From: Thermoplasmata archaeon
Lineage (GTDB): Archaea > Thermoplasmatota > Thermoplasmata > UBA10834
Length of the DNA: 64,000 bases
Assembly (NCBI GenBank): GCA_020696365.1
Contig: JAEHCM010000001.1
Coordinates: forward strand, 102,987 to 166,986
Direction: 5' to 3'
Positions 54,503-62,983 of this stretch are shown here, in pieces (within the stretch, counting starts at the first letter, position 1; each line of letters starts with the position of its first letter). The translations under genes were made by a program, and so were the position numbers. The notes below the pieces were generated by a model. The model was not told the origin of the DNA, ran no database searches, and saw only the letters and a program-made list of their open reading frames with translations.

Positions 54503-54670
54503 ATGCAGAAGCGAGTTCTAGTGAAGATAAAGAAGGACAAGACAGAGCTGAGCCTACGCGAGGTCCTCGAGAAGATCCAGGAGCTCCAGGCGCAGCATCC
54601 TGACGAGGATGTGTTCTTCGACGGCGACGAGTACGCGATATGCGTCCGCCCACGGAAAGCCTCCCCGTAG
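54503..54670 (+). CDS. Small charged protein, 55 residues
   Basis: A small protein starting at ATG 54503: a basic beta strand (MQKRVLVKIKKDKTELS), a helix (REVLEKIQELQAQHP) and an acidic turn leading to a last strand (DEDVFFDGDEYAICVRPR). The beta-helix-beta shape suggests a small nucleic-acid or protein-binding module. It has its own promoter and ends just before the TATA element of the DUF531 gene. I recognise no family. TTG 54497 is another possible start. Confidence 0.55.
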   Translation: MQKRVLVKIKKDKTELSLREVLEKIQELQAQHPDEDVFFDGDEYAICVRPRKASP

Positions 54671-54714
54671 GGTTATAATATGTCCGCAACCAATCTGAAG
54701 CGCGGTTATGAGAG

Positions 54715-55245
54715 ATGTTAGGCAGAGTCACCATCGGACTTTACAACTCGTATGACCCGGTGAGGTTCCACGAGTCCCACAGGAGGGCACTGGCGCGTGC
54801 CGGCCCTCTCGCGTTGGCCTTCGACTGCAACCTCGCGACGTTCGGCTTTCCCTTCGACAAAGATCTCACTACGCCTGTCGAAATAGCGATGTGGGTCTCC
54901 ACGACGACTAGCATCGGCGAGAGCGGGAAGTACCTCATCGACCTTGCTGAGAAAGGTCGCTACTCGAGGTTCGATTTCCCAAACAAAGGGTTCCCTCCTC
55001 AGCTAGGCGTCCCTGTCGTCACGACCCGCAGACCATCGGAAGCGAAGCAAGTGTCGGTCGACGAATTGCGCGTCACACTCGCTTCGGGCCAGTCCGTCCT
55101 ACTCGTCTTTGGTCTCGGGCCTCGTGGCCTTCCAAAGGAGGTCTTCCACATCGGCCAGTGGCATCTCGACATAACTGAACGAGGCCTGTCCCTGGAGACG
55201 TGCACCGCCCTTGGAACGGTCGTCGGGTCTCTCCTCGGTAGGTAG
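54715..55245 (+). CDS. DUF531 family protein
   Basis: A 176-residue archaeal protein of the DUF531 family. It starts VTIGLYNSYDPVRFHESHRR, followed by ALARAGPLALAFDCNLATFGFPF and the LTTPVEIAMWVSTTTSIGE segment, all characteristic. The fold resembles SPOUT-type RNA methyltransferases, so RNA modification has been considered, but no activity is established to my knowledge. ATG 54715 lies about 35 bases after TTATAATA (54673-54680), so the leader is short. It converges on purM with a 5-base gap. Confidence 0.88.
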   Translation: MLGRVTIGLYNSYDPVRFHESHRRALARAGPLALAFDCNLATFGFPFDKDLTTPVEIAMWVSTTTSIGESGKYLIDLAEKGRYSRFDFPNKGFPPQLGVPVVTTRRPSEAKQVSVDELRVTLASGQSVLLVFGLGPRGLPKEVFHIGQWHLDITERGLSLETCTALGTVVGSLLGR

Positions 55246-55250
55246 CCCTA

Positions 55251-56273
55251 TCAGTACTTCACGTACTCGATGCCAAGCGAGGGCACCGTGACTTTGCCCC
55301 CTTCGACCGCGTGCCCCACGACCCTGGCGCCCTTGCCCGCGCTCTCCACCGCCTCGGACGCCTGATGCTCGGGAACCACCAGCGCGAACCCCATCCCCAT
55401 GTTGAAGGTCTGATACATCTCCCGGTCCGTGACATCGCCCAGTTCTTGCAGGACACCGAACACCGGATTTGGCTCCATGGGTTCGGACATCTCGAACCCG
55501 ACGCCCCCTTTCAGTCTCAGAAGATTTCTCAGCCCGCCACCGGTGATGTTCGCCATGCCCTTGACTTCGTGCTCATCCATCAGGGCGAGCACCTGCTTCA
55601 CATAGATGGCTGTCGGCTCCAGCAGCTCCATACCTATGGATCTCCTAAGTCCCTTGACCCTGCTCTTCATCCCGAGGCCGTTAGCCTCGACGATCTTCCT
55701 TGCCAGCGTGAGACCGTTCGAGTGTACGCCTGTACCTCCAAGAGCTATCAGCGCATCGCCGGGGCGGATGTTCTCGCCTGTCACGATCCTCTTCTTCTCG
55801 ACCATGCCGAGACAGGTGCCCGCGAGGTCGAGTCCGATCACTATCTCCGGCAGAACGGCAATCTCCCCGCCGACGATGGTCATGTTCGACATTCTCGCAC
55901 CTTCCTCCAGACCCTTGCCGACCTGGGAAGTGATATTGCTGTCGGGCTTGTCGATCGCGATGTAGTCGACGAACGCGACGGGCTCCGCACCGATGCATAT
56001 CGTGTCGTTGACGTTCATGGCCACGCAGTCGATGCCTACGGTGTCCCACTTCTGCAGCTCGTTCGCCACCATCAGTTTCGTGCCGACGCCGTCTGTGCAC
56101 AAACTCAGGGCCAGATCGCCGAAGTCTATCAACCCTGTGAAGTGTCCCTTCAGGTTCATCGGCTCGCCGGGCCCTTTCCTCCTGAAAGCTAGGTTCTTGA
56201 CAAGCGCGGCTATGCTGTCGGATTTCCTGTCGATGTCCACTCCTGCTCCGGCATAAGTCATCCCCTTCGGCAT
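55251..56273 (-). CDS. purM: PurM: phosphoribosylformylglycinamidine cyclo-ligase (AIR synthase)
   Basis: A 340-residue enzyme of purine biosynthesis that closes FGAM to AIR with ATP. Family signatures are MTYAGAGVDIDRKSDSIAAL, DLALSLCTDGVGTKLMVA, IDCVAMNVNDTICIGAEPV, GEIAVLPE and ANITGGGLRNLLRL. ATG 56273 or the ATG four codons later is the start; the second fits the family N-terminus equally well. A TATA-like GAATAAGCC lies about 32-40 bases upstream. No other purine gene adjoins it. Confidence 0.95.
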   Translation of the reverse strand: MPKGMTYAGAGVDIDRKSDSIAALVKNLAFRRKGPGEPMNLKGHFTGLIDFGDLALSLCTDGVGTKLMVANELQKWDTVGIDCVAMNVNDTICIGAEPVAFVDYIAIDKPDSNITSQVGKGLEEGARMSNMTIVGGEIAVLPEIVIGLDLAGTCLGMVEKKRIVTGENIRPGDALIALGGTGVHSNGLTLARKIVEANGLGMKSRVKGLRRSIGMELLEPTAIYVKQVLALMDEHEVKGMANITGGGLRNLLRLKGGVGFEMSEPMEPNPVFGVLQELGDVTDREMYQTFNMGMGFALVVPEHQASEAVESAGKGARVVGHAVEGGKVTVPSLGIEYVKY

Positions 56274-56407
56274 CTGCGAATCACCTGTCGACAGATGGTC
56301 GATGGCTTATTCTGCCTATACCTTTTGCGCAGGTCTGTCGCCGTTCGCGCCATCGTAATCCCTGGAAACCATAATCTGATTGCCCGTACATCCACAGACT
56401 CGATTCC

Positions 56408-57049
56408 GTGACGAAGAACTGGCGAGCCGACAGAAAGAGGGAGCAGTATTACCGCAAGGCTAAGCGGGAGAACTACAGGAGCAGAGCGGCGTACAAGCTG
56501 AAGGAGATCGACTTCAAATACGACTTGATCCACCCCGGGGACAGGGTGGTCGACCTAGGCGCCTCCCCTGGTGGATGGTCCCAGGTCGCTGCGGAGCTCG
56601 TCGGGGGTGACGGTGAGGTGTACGCGCTCGACCTCGCACGCTTCTCGCCGATCGAACGGGTCACCTTCGTCCGAGGGGACATCCGGAAGGACTCAGTGGT
56701 TGCTCGCCTCCTCGAGCATATCCCTCAAGGAGCCGACGTCGTGCTCTCGGACATGGCCCCGAACATCAGTGGCAACTACACGTACGATCATGCCCGCTCG
56801 GTCGACCTGTGCGAGCACGCCCTGGTGTTCGCCTCGCAGGTGCTCAAGGAAGGCGGCAACTTCGTGACGAAGGTGTTCTACGGCGACATGACGAAAGGGT
56901 TAGTTTCCATGGCGCGCCGATCGTTCGACGAGGTACACGTCACCCATCCGAAGGCCACCCGCTCGACCAGCTCTGAGGTATACGTGGTCGGCATCGGCTT
57001 CAACGGGGCTCGGTTCAGTCCCAGAAGCGCTTCGTCCGAGCGTAGCTGA
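56408..57049 (+). CDS. rlmE: FtsJ/RlmE-like RNA 2'-O-methyltransferase
   Basis: A 213-residue Rossmann-fold methyltransferase that methylates a ribose 2'-OH, normally on 23S rRNA (some archaeal homologues may act on tRNA). The K-D-K-E tetrad is readable: K in SRAAYKLKEID, D in VLSDMAPNISG, K in GNFVTKVFYG and E in STSSEVYVVG. The SAM motif is VDLGASPGGWSQVA. It starts at GTG 56408 without a clear ribosome site, so it may be leaderless. Its 3' end overlaps the convergent helicase gene by 35 bases. Confidence 0.9.
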   Translation: MTKNWRADRKREQYYRKAKRENYRSRAAYKLKEIDFKYDLIHPGDRVVDLGASPGGWSQVAAELVGGDGEVYALDLARFSPIERVTFVRGDIRKDSVVARLLEHIPQGADVVLSDMAPNISGNYTYDHARSVDLCEHALVFASQVLKEGGNFVTKVFYGDMTKGLVSMARRSFDEVHVTHPKATRSTSSEVYVVGIGFNGARFSPRSASSERS

Positions 57050-59759
57050 CCTCGGCCTCGAGGATGTCCTTAAGGAACTCGTACTCCTCCAGATGGTATC
57101 TCGCGAGGATTCGCCCCGCCGTGTCCGGGCCGACCCCTCTCGCCACGAGCGCCATGACCGCCTTGCGTCCGTGGGCCATGACGAGGTTGGCGTTCTTGTA
57201 CATCTTCTTCAGAAGCCGCGTCTCCTCGTCGCTTGCAGCCCCCTTCCTCAGCAGTGCGAACTCCTTTTTAGCATACGGTTGTATCGCGGCCAGGAGCACC
57301 CCGTCGCACTTCTGACACCTGATCCTGTCAGGCAGGTTCTCCACGACCGACCTCTTCTGGACCCTGCAGTTCATGCAGACCATCACGACGTCCTCCGACA
57401 GCAACCGGGTCTTCAGCGCCATGAGCACGGTCTTGTCCGCCCTCTTGGGCTGCATGAGCTCCTGCCGTTTGCCGATTGCCTGCTCTCCGATAGGCGATAG
57501 AGGGCCGACCATGACGTCGATCCCTCCCTCCTGCATCCTGTGAAGCACCGCGCTGGTCGTCTCGACGTCCATGTTCTCCCAGAGGGTCTTCGCGATAGCC
57601 TCCTCGAATATGGGCGTGTGTTCGAAGACCTCCATGAGCCTCGATATGTTGAGCATCCTGTAATCGGCGTCCTTCCTCACGGCCCCGAACTTCTTTGCGA
57701 CGTGTAAGAACTGCCATCTCAGGTATGATGAGTTCCGGAGGATGATCCTCATGAGCGGTTCAAGCGAGTCTGGGTCGGTCTCTCTGATGACCTTGAGTAC
57801 ATCACCTGCTGTGACCCCCCTCGGCGTCTCCAGGACGATGCTGTACGGCTCGGTCTGGACGCCGACGCTCTCTCCGAACCGTGCGGCGAGCAGAGATGTG
57901 ATGAGTTTCGACAGGGTTTCGTTGACCTTCGACCCGAAACAGCAGTTGATGACGATCACGCCGTCCCCCTGTTCGATGGTCACACTCTTGTCCGTGGGGA
58001 GTGGACGGTCTCCCTGTGCTTCGACCCAGGCTCGTATCTCACGCTTCGCGTCGTCGTCTCCCGGATACACGTCCAGGGTTAGCAGTCGTCTCATCGCCCC
58101 CACCTCCTGGGCGATCTCGTACGGGACCGGGATCTCCTCTCCCACCCAGGAGGGTGTGGCGCCTATCTCGTGGACCTCTTCTACCAGAACATCGCCCTCA
58201 TCGATCTCCACCACCCGCCAGGTCCGCCCCCGTGCGACGAACGTGGCGTACGGCTCGGCGTACGATGCCACGAAGCTCTCGTCGAGAGTGCCTATGATCG
58301 CCCTCGACGAGACCTCCATTATTCTGTAGGTCCTCTCGTCAGGGATCATCGAGATGTTTTCGTAGAAGTACGTCCTCCCAGATGTCTTCCGCCTGAAGGT
58401 CCCCTCATCGTTCCATATGATGTGTAGCTCTCCGAGGAGCCTGAGGACCTCATCGAAATCGCTCCGAAGAAGCCGTCTGAAAGGATATGCACGCGTTACT
58501 GTCTCGAAGACCTCCTCCTTGTCGACCCTAGGCTCCGTAAGCGTCATCGCGACAAGTTGGTTCGCCAGGACGCCCAGGGGGTTCCCGCGTATCGTGTACT
58601 TCTCCAACTCCTCGACCATCGCCCTCCTGGCGATCACGAGGCTCTCGGCCGTTTCGAGGGGGCCGGTGCTTATGACCGCTCCGAACGAGACCGCGTCGTG
58701 TCGGTGCCCGGCCCGTCCGACCCGCTGGATCAGCCGGGTGACCTGTCTCGGAGAGTTGAACTGAATCGTGAAATCGGCCGATCCGACATCTATCCCGAGT
58801 TCAAGCGACGAGGTGCAGATGAGCGCTTTGAGCTTCTGGGCCTTGAACTCGTCCTCCATCTGCACCCTGATCGTCTTCGACAGCGAACCGTGGTGCACTC
58901 CGACTGCGAACGAGTCGTCCCAGAGGTGATACCTGACCCCGAGAGCCTCAGCGGAATCCCTCGTGTTGACGAAGAGAAGGGTCGAGCGGTGTTCATCGAC
59001 GAGGCGCCTGCACCGGTTCATGCACGCGAGGTGCTTCGTGTCCGTCTGCAGGCGGTCTGCGAGGTTCCGGTCGCCTTCGTCTTCAACGGGGCTTTCCACG
59101 CGGACCCTCATGTCCTTCACCGCCGAAACCCTCAGTGTCGTAACGTCTCTCCCACTGCCGCCAAGGTATCCGGATATCTCTCCGATCGATCCGACCGTCG
59201 CGGACAGGCCGATCCTCTGGTATTCCCCCGCAAGACGAGCGAGCCGTTCTAGGGCAACGGACAGCTGAGCACCTCGTTCGTCTTCCGCGAGCTCGTGGAT
59301 CTCATCTATGATCACGAACCTGACCTTGGTCAGGTGAGCCCTGAGGTTCCTGCCGGTGAACATTATCTGGAGGGTCTCAGGCGTCGTTATGATGACATCC
59401 GGAGGATTCTTGGATTGAGCCGTCCGCTCGGACTGAGGCGTGTCTCCGTGGCGCACTGCAATCCTGAGGTCGAGCGCTTCGCACAGCTCTCGGAGTCGGT
59501 GCCAAAGGTCGCGGTTCAGCGCTCTCAGGGGAGTGACATAGACGCATCTGATGCCCCCTCCCTTCCCCTTCGCCAGGCTATGCAGCACGGGAAGCATCGC
59601 AGCCTCGGTCTTGCCTATGCCCGTCGGCGCCACAAGGAGCACGTTCTCCCCAGAGAGGATCGCTGGCAAAGCCAGCTTCTGCGGCTCCGTGGGTTCATCG
59701 ATGCCTCTGCGTGACAGGCACTCAGTCAACCTCGGGTCCAGTCCGTCGAACGCGCTCAT
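57015..59759 (-). CDS. Lhr-type superfamily 2 helicase with zinc finger (aLhr2-like)
   Basis: A 914-residue helicase of the archaeal Lhr family. Motifs are Walker A APTGIGKTEAAML, VTPLRALNRDLW, DEIHEL, LSATVGS, SSLELGIDVGSADF and QRVGRAGHRHD. The Lhr winged helix and beta-barrel follow (RTYRIMEVSSRAIIGTLDE). Near the end a four-cysteine zinc finger (CMNCR..CQKCD) and a helix-hairpin-helix-like GVGPDTAGRILARYHLEEY complete it. The frame opens at 59795, but a TATA box (minus GATATATAC, 59785-59793) covers that codon, so the ATG at 59759 with almost no leader is the real start. It is about half the length of the other Lhr protein here. Confidence 0.92.
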   Translation of the reverse strand: MSAFDGLDPRLTECLSRRGIDEPTEPQKLALPAILSGENVLLVAPTGIGKTEAAMLPVLHSLAKGKGGGIRCVYVTPLRALNRDLWHRLRELCEALDLRIAVRHGDTPQSERTAQSKNPPDVIITTPETLQIMFTGRNLRAHLTKVRFVIIDEIHELAEDERGAQLSVALERLARLAGEYQRIGLSATVGSIGEISGYLGGSGRDVTTLRVSAVKDMRVRVESPVEDEGDRNLADRLQTDTKHLACMNRCRRLVDEHRSTLLFVNTRDSAEALGVRYHLWDDSFAVGVHHGSLSKTIRVQMEDEFKAQKLKALICTSSLELGIDVGSADFTIQFNSPRQVTRLIQRVGRAGHRHDAVSFGAVISTGPLETAESLVIARRAMVEELEKYTIRGNPLGVLANQLVAMTLTEPRVDKEEVFETVTRAYPFRRLLRSDFDEVLRLLGELHIIWNDEGTFRRKTSGRTYFYENISMIPDERTYRIMEVSSRAIIGTLDESFVASYAEPYATFVARGRTWRVVEIDEGDVLVEEVHEIGATPSWVGEEIPVPYEIAQEVGAMRRLLTLDVYPGDDDAKREIRAWVEAQGDRPLPTDKSVTIEQGDGVIVINCCFGSKVNETLSKLITSLLAARFGESVGVQTEPYSIVLETPRGVTAGDVLKVIRETDPDSLEPLMRIILRNSSYLRWQFLHVAKKFGAVRKDADYRMLNISRLMEVFEHTPIFEEAIAKTLWENMDVETTSAVLHRMQEGGIDVMVGPLSPIGEQAIGKRQELMQPKRADKTVLMALKTRLLSEDVVMVCMNCRVQKRSVVENLPDRIRCQKCDGVLLAAIQPYAKKEFALLRKGAASDEETRLLKKMYKNANLVMAHGRKAVMALVARGVGPDTAGRILARYHLEEYEFLKDILEAEVSYARTKRFWD

Positions 59760-59784
59760 TCGATTATTCGCAGACTGCGAGTCC

Positions 59785-59793
59785 GTATATATC
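59785..59793 (-). promoter_or_regulatory. TATA box of the aLhr2-like helicase gene
   Basis: The minus strand reads GATATATAC, 26 bases before the ATG at 59759. The message is therefore nearly leaderless. Confidence 0.55.
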
Positions 59794-59933
59794 ATTTGGG
59801 CCTCGCGGACGATTCAGCGGCACCCTGACTACGCTCCCCGCGCCATGCGCGGCGTCAGTATTGTTCTAAGATTGTACCAAAACCCATTTGTACGGCGATA
59901 TCGTGAAGGGGACCAGCGAGGGGGAAAAAGTTC

Positions 59934-61262
59934 TTGAGGGGAAGACTTGCGGGAGTAGTACTGACTGGAATCATGCTGGTGGTTAGCCTATCATTGGCGA
60001 ACGTCGCTGTCTTCGGCGGAAATGGACCGGGGAAACAGCTGGAGGCCACGGTGCCAATCGAGGATGCGGAATGGACTGTCATGCTCTATCTGGACGCAGA
60101 CAACAACCTTGAACCCTATGGCTTAACGGACCTTGCCGAGATGGAAGTCGTGGGGTCAGTCGACGGTGTCAACGTCGTCGTTCTGATGGACACATACACG
60201 GCCATCGCCGGGACACACTGGTACGTGATGGATGGTCCGAACGAGTCACACATCGAGCTCGTGGACGGCGTGTATCTGAACACATGTGACTGCGAACTCA
60301 TTGCTGGCGGATGCCCGGGTGAGCTGAACATGGGAGACCCTGCCACGCTGGAATACTTCGTAGGGACAACCATGGACAAGGCTCCGGCCTCACACTACAT
60401 GATCGACCTATGGGACCACGGCGGTGGCTGGTACGGCCTGTGTACCGACGACACTGGCGACGACGAGGGAGTCCGGGACTCCCTCTCCTTGGACGAGATG
60501 GCTAACGGGATAGACGCCGCACTTCCGGACGGTGTAAGGCTCGACATAGTGGCTTCGGACGCGTGCTTCATGGGTACGATCGAAGTGGCGTACGAGTGCA
60601 GGAATATCGGCGACTACATGGTCGCCTCCGTGACGACGGTCCCTGGCTATGGCTGGGATTACACGATGTTCCTCAACTATATGCACCTCCTTCCGGACAA
60701 GAATCCAGACGCAGTGTGCGACGCCGCAGTGAACGCCTACGTCGACTCGTACGAGATATACTGTGCTGGCGCAGGCATCGGGGGATTCCCGTACGTGAGC
60801 TGCTCCAAGATGGTCCTGAGCGAGTTCGATGCATTGGTCGGAGTGGACGAGGATATAGGGGTGGACGAGCTTTCCGACAAGCTGCTTGAGCTAGTGGCCG
60901 ACTACTCATATAGAGGAGCGATCGAATCGGCGGAGTCGAGGACCCCGCAGATAGAGTTCAAGGGCGAGATATTCCCGTTCGCCGACCTCGGGTCTCTTCT
61001 GCTTCTCCTGGGCGAGAAGATACCGGAGATCAGCCCTCTGACCGAGGCGACGTTCGAGCTGCTGAGCGCGGCTGTACCCTATTGGCGTTCGATAACAACT
61101 GAGGGTGGCGCCGAGGCGTGCATAAACACGTACGGGATATCGATATACTTCACCCAGTCCGTGGAGAAGTACAGGGACTACTACGGAGCCGAAGAGAGGG
61201 GGATAGACTTCGCCCTTGACACGAACTGGGACGAGTTCCTGGACCTGTTCTGCATGGACTGA
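59934..61262 (+). CDS. Secreted clostripain-family (C11) cysteine peptidase
   Basis: A 442-residue exported protease. A signal peptide (about residues 4-28) is followed by the C11 catalytic domain beginning WTVMLYLDADNNLEPY. The catalytic histidine is H162 in LWDHGGGWYG and the nucleophile is C211 in ASDACFMGTIEVAYE; the VTTVPGYGWDYTMFL loop is also typical. The end, IYFTQSVEKYRDYY, is the usual C11 close. There is no C-terminal anchor. It starts at TTG 59934 behind GAGGGGG. Such proteases occur widely in archaea that use external protein; here peptide scavenging is inferred. Confidence 0.88.
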   Translation: MRGRLAGVVLTGIMLVVSLSLANVAVFGGNGPGKQLEATVPIEDAEWTVMLYLDADNNLEPYGLTDLAEMEVVGSVDGVNVVVLMDTYTAIAGTHWYVMDGPNESHIELVDGVYLNTCDCELIAGGCPGELNMGDPATLEYFVGTTMDKAPASHYMIDLWDHGGGWYGLCTDDTGDDEGVRDSLSLDEMANGIDAALPDGVRLDIVASDACFMGTIEVAYECRNIGDYMVASVTTVPGYGWDYTMFLNYMHLLPDKNPDAVCDAAVNAYVDSYEIYCAGAGIGGFPYVSCSKMVLSEFDALVGVDEDIGVDELSDKLLELVADYSYRGAIESAESRTPQIEFKGEIFPFADLGSLLLLLGEKIPEISPLTEATFELLSAAVPYWRSITTEGGAEACINTYGISIYFTQSVEKYRDYYGAEERGIDFALDTNWDEFLDLFCMD

Positions 61263-61291
61263 AGCTAAGTGCTGACAAGGGGGAACCGAAA

Positions 61292-61364
61292 GCCTGCTTC
61301 GCAGGCCCCAGGCTGGGGCTCGCCGGGGAGCGGTCCACAGACGGGACTGCTTTCCCGGCCTTTT
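61292..61364 (+). terminator. Cluster of three GC-rich hairpins ending the peptidase transcript
   Basis: GCCTGC-TTC-GCAGGC (61292-61306) is followed by CCCCAG-G-CTGGGG (61306-61318, mutually exclusive at one base). A long stem then pairs GCCGGG (61322-61327) with CCCGGC (61354-61359) and, inside it, AGCGGTCC (61329-61336) with GGACTGCT (61344-61351), ending in CTTTTC. The last stem plus T-run is a good terminator. The other two may add stability. Confidence 0.55.
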
Positions 61365-61374
61365 CATTGAAACT

Positions 61375-61384
61375 GCTTTTTAGC
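61375..61384 (+). promoter_or_regulatory. TATA-like element of the enolase gene
   Basis: GCTTTTTAGC lies 27-36 bases before the enolase ATG, so the message should be almost leaderless. Confidence 0.45.
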
Positions 61385-61410
61385 CCGACTGCGATTCGGC
61401 ATCCGATAGG

Positions 61411-62688
61411 ATGCCTACCATCAAGAGTGTGAAGGGCCGCGAGATCCTCGATTCCAGGGGGATCCCGACGGTCGAAGTCGACGTGCTCCTGAGCGATGGC
61501 CACATGGGCCGTGCTTCAGTCCCATCCGGAGCCTCGACGGGAACCAGAGAGGCGCTGGAGCTGCGCGACGGCGACATGAAGAGGTTCTTGGGCAAGGGTG
61601 TGATCAAAGCCGTGGAGAACGTCGACCGGGTGATCGGGCCGAAGATATGCGGTATGGACCCCGTCGACCAGAAGAAGATAGACACCCTCATGAGGGATCT
61701 GGATGGTACCGAGAACAAGTCACGGTTGGGAGCGAACGCCATGCTCGGGGTCTCCCTCGCCGTCGCCCGCGCGGGCTCCGAGAGCGAGGGGAAGCCGCTC
61801 TACAGATATCTTGGCGGAGCCGAGGCCGTGACGATGCCCGTCCCTATGATGAATATCCTGAACGGAGGGGTGCATGCGGACAACAACCTGGATTTCCAGG
61901 AGTTCATGTTCATCCCGCTGGCCAGTACGTACGCGGAATCGCTCAGGGTGGCAGCGCAGGTCTTCCAGACCCTCAAGTCCAACCTCAAGTCGAAGGGGCT
62001 GAGCACTTCCGTGGGGGATGAGGGTGGTTTCGCTCCGCGGCTCGAATCCCACGATCAGGCACTCGAGCTGATAGTCGAGGCCGCTGAGCAGACAGGACTC
62101 AAGCAGAATAAGGATTTCCGACTCGCGCTGGACGTGGCTGCCAGCGAGTTCCACGACGGCTCTGCCTACGTGCTGCGAAAGAGCACGGGACTGGAATGTT
62201 CGAGCGGGGAGATGACGGACATCTACTCTGAGCTCTGCAGCAGATTCCCTATTGCCTCCATCGAGGATCCGTTGTCCGAGTCCGACTGGGATGGGTGGGC
62301 TGAGCTGACGTCCCGCCTCGGTGGGAATGTGCAGCTCGTGGGAGACGACATATTCGTCACCAACCAGGCCATACTCGAGGAAGGCGTCCGAAAAGGCATC
62401 GCCAACGCCGTCCTGATCAAGCTCAACCAGATCGGCACCCTCACTGAGACCCTGGAGACGATGGATTACGCCACGAGGAGTGGCTACAAATGCATCGTGT
62501 CGCACAGGTCCGGCGAGACCGAGGATACGACGATAAGCGACCTGAGCGTCGCCACCGGTGCGGGCCAGATCAAGACCGGCGCTCCATCCAGGGGTGAAAG
62601 GACCGCGAAGTACAACCGGCTCCTGAGAATCGAGGAGGAGCTCAGCGGCATGGCCATATATTCCGGAAGAGATGCATTCGCCAGGTAG
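61411..62688 (+). CDS. eno: Enolase
   Basis: A 425-residue glycolytic/gluconeogenic enzyme that interconverts 2-phosphoglycerate and phosphoenolpyruvate. Family marks are [47 protein letters not shown] (metal ligand region), [37 protein letters not shown] and the catalytic-loop segment [17 protein letters not shown]. Length is typical. The ATG at 61411 is the only sensible start. The gene stands alone between the peptidase and the homocitrate-synthase-type gene. Confidence 0.97.
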   Translation: MPTIKSVKGREILDSRGIPTVEVDVLLSDGHMGRASVPSGASTGTREALELRDGDMKRFLGKGVIKAVENVDRVIGPKICGMDPVDQKKIDTLMRDLDGTENKSRLGANAMLGVSLAVARAGSESEGKPLYRYLGGAEAVTMPVPMMNILNGGVHADNNLDFQEFMFIPLASTYAESLRVAAQVFQTLKSNLKSKGLSTSVGDEGGFAPRLESHDQALELIVEAAEQTGLKQNKDFRLALDVAASEFHDGSAYVLRKSTGLECSSGEMTDIYSELCSRFPIASIEDPLSESDWDGWAELTSRLGGNVQLVGDDIFVTNQAILEEGVRKGIANAVLIKLNQIGTLTETLETMDYATRSGYKCIVSHRSGETEDTTISDLSVATGAGQIKTGAPSRGERTAKYNRLLRIEEELSGMAIYSGRDAFAR

Positions 62689-62983
62689 TTCAGGTCCTCG
62701 GAATGATTCCCCGGCGCTGCCTGAGCCCCGTATGTGGTCAATCGACCACTTATCTTGTTCGATATTGGACTCAGTCATACTATTCCGTCTGAAATCGAAC
62801 ACAATGATGAACTATCGGGCTGTAGATTGTACAAATGCATTAGAGGAACGGACCAGCGGCTTCGGACCCGGTCCAGCACATAGCTGGGTGAGTCCACGGC
62901 GTTCGAAACCCCCTCAGCCGGTTTCTAGCCAATGGCTGTTGGATGTCCGTCTCTTCAGATATATGCGAGGGATTGGTGATAAT
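62689..62983. other. Intergenic stretch with inverted repeat
   Basis: No gene is supported here. A perfect 8-base inverted repeat TGTTCGAT (62756-62763) and ATCGAACA (62794-62801) spans a 30-base spacer that could be a regulator site or part of the enolase 3' end. A TATA-like GATATATG (62958-62965) lies only about 20-27 bases before the next ATG. Confidence 0.35.

Noticed and set aside
59760..59795. Upstream start of the aLhr2-like helicase
   Set aside because: The first codons coincide with the TATA box at 59785-59793, so they would not be transcribed.
62915..62935. T-loop-like sequence GTTCGAAACC suggesting a tRNA
   Set aside because: The flanking bases do not pair as a T stem, and no acceptor or anticodon arm can be drawn around it.
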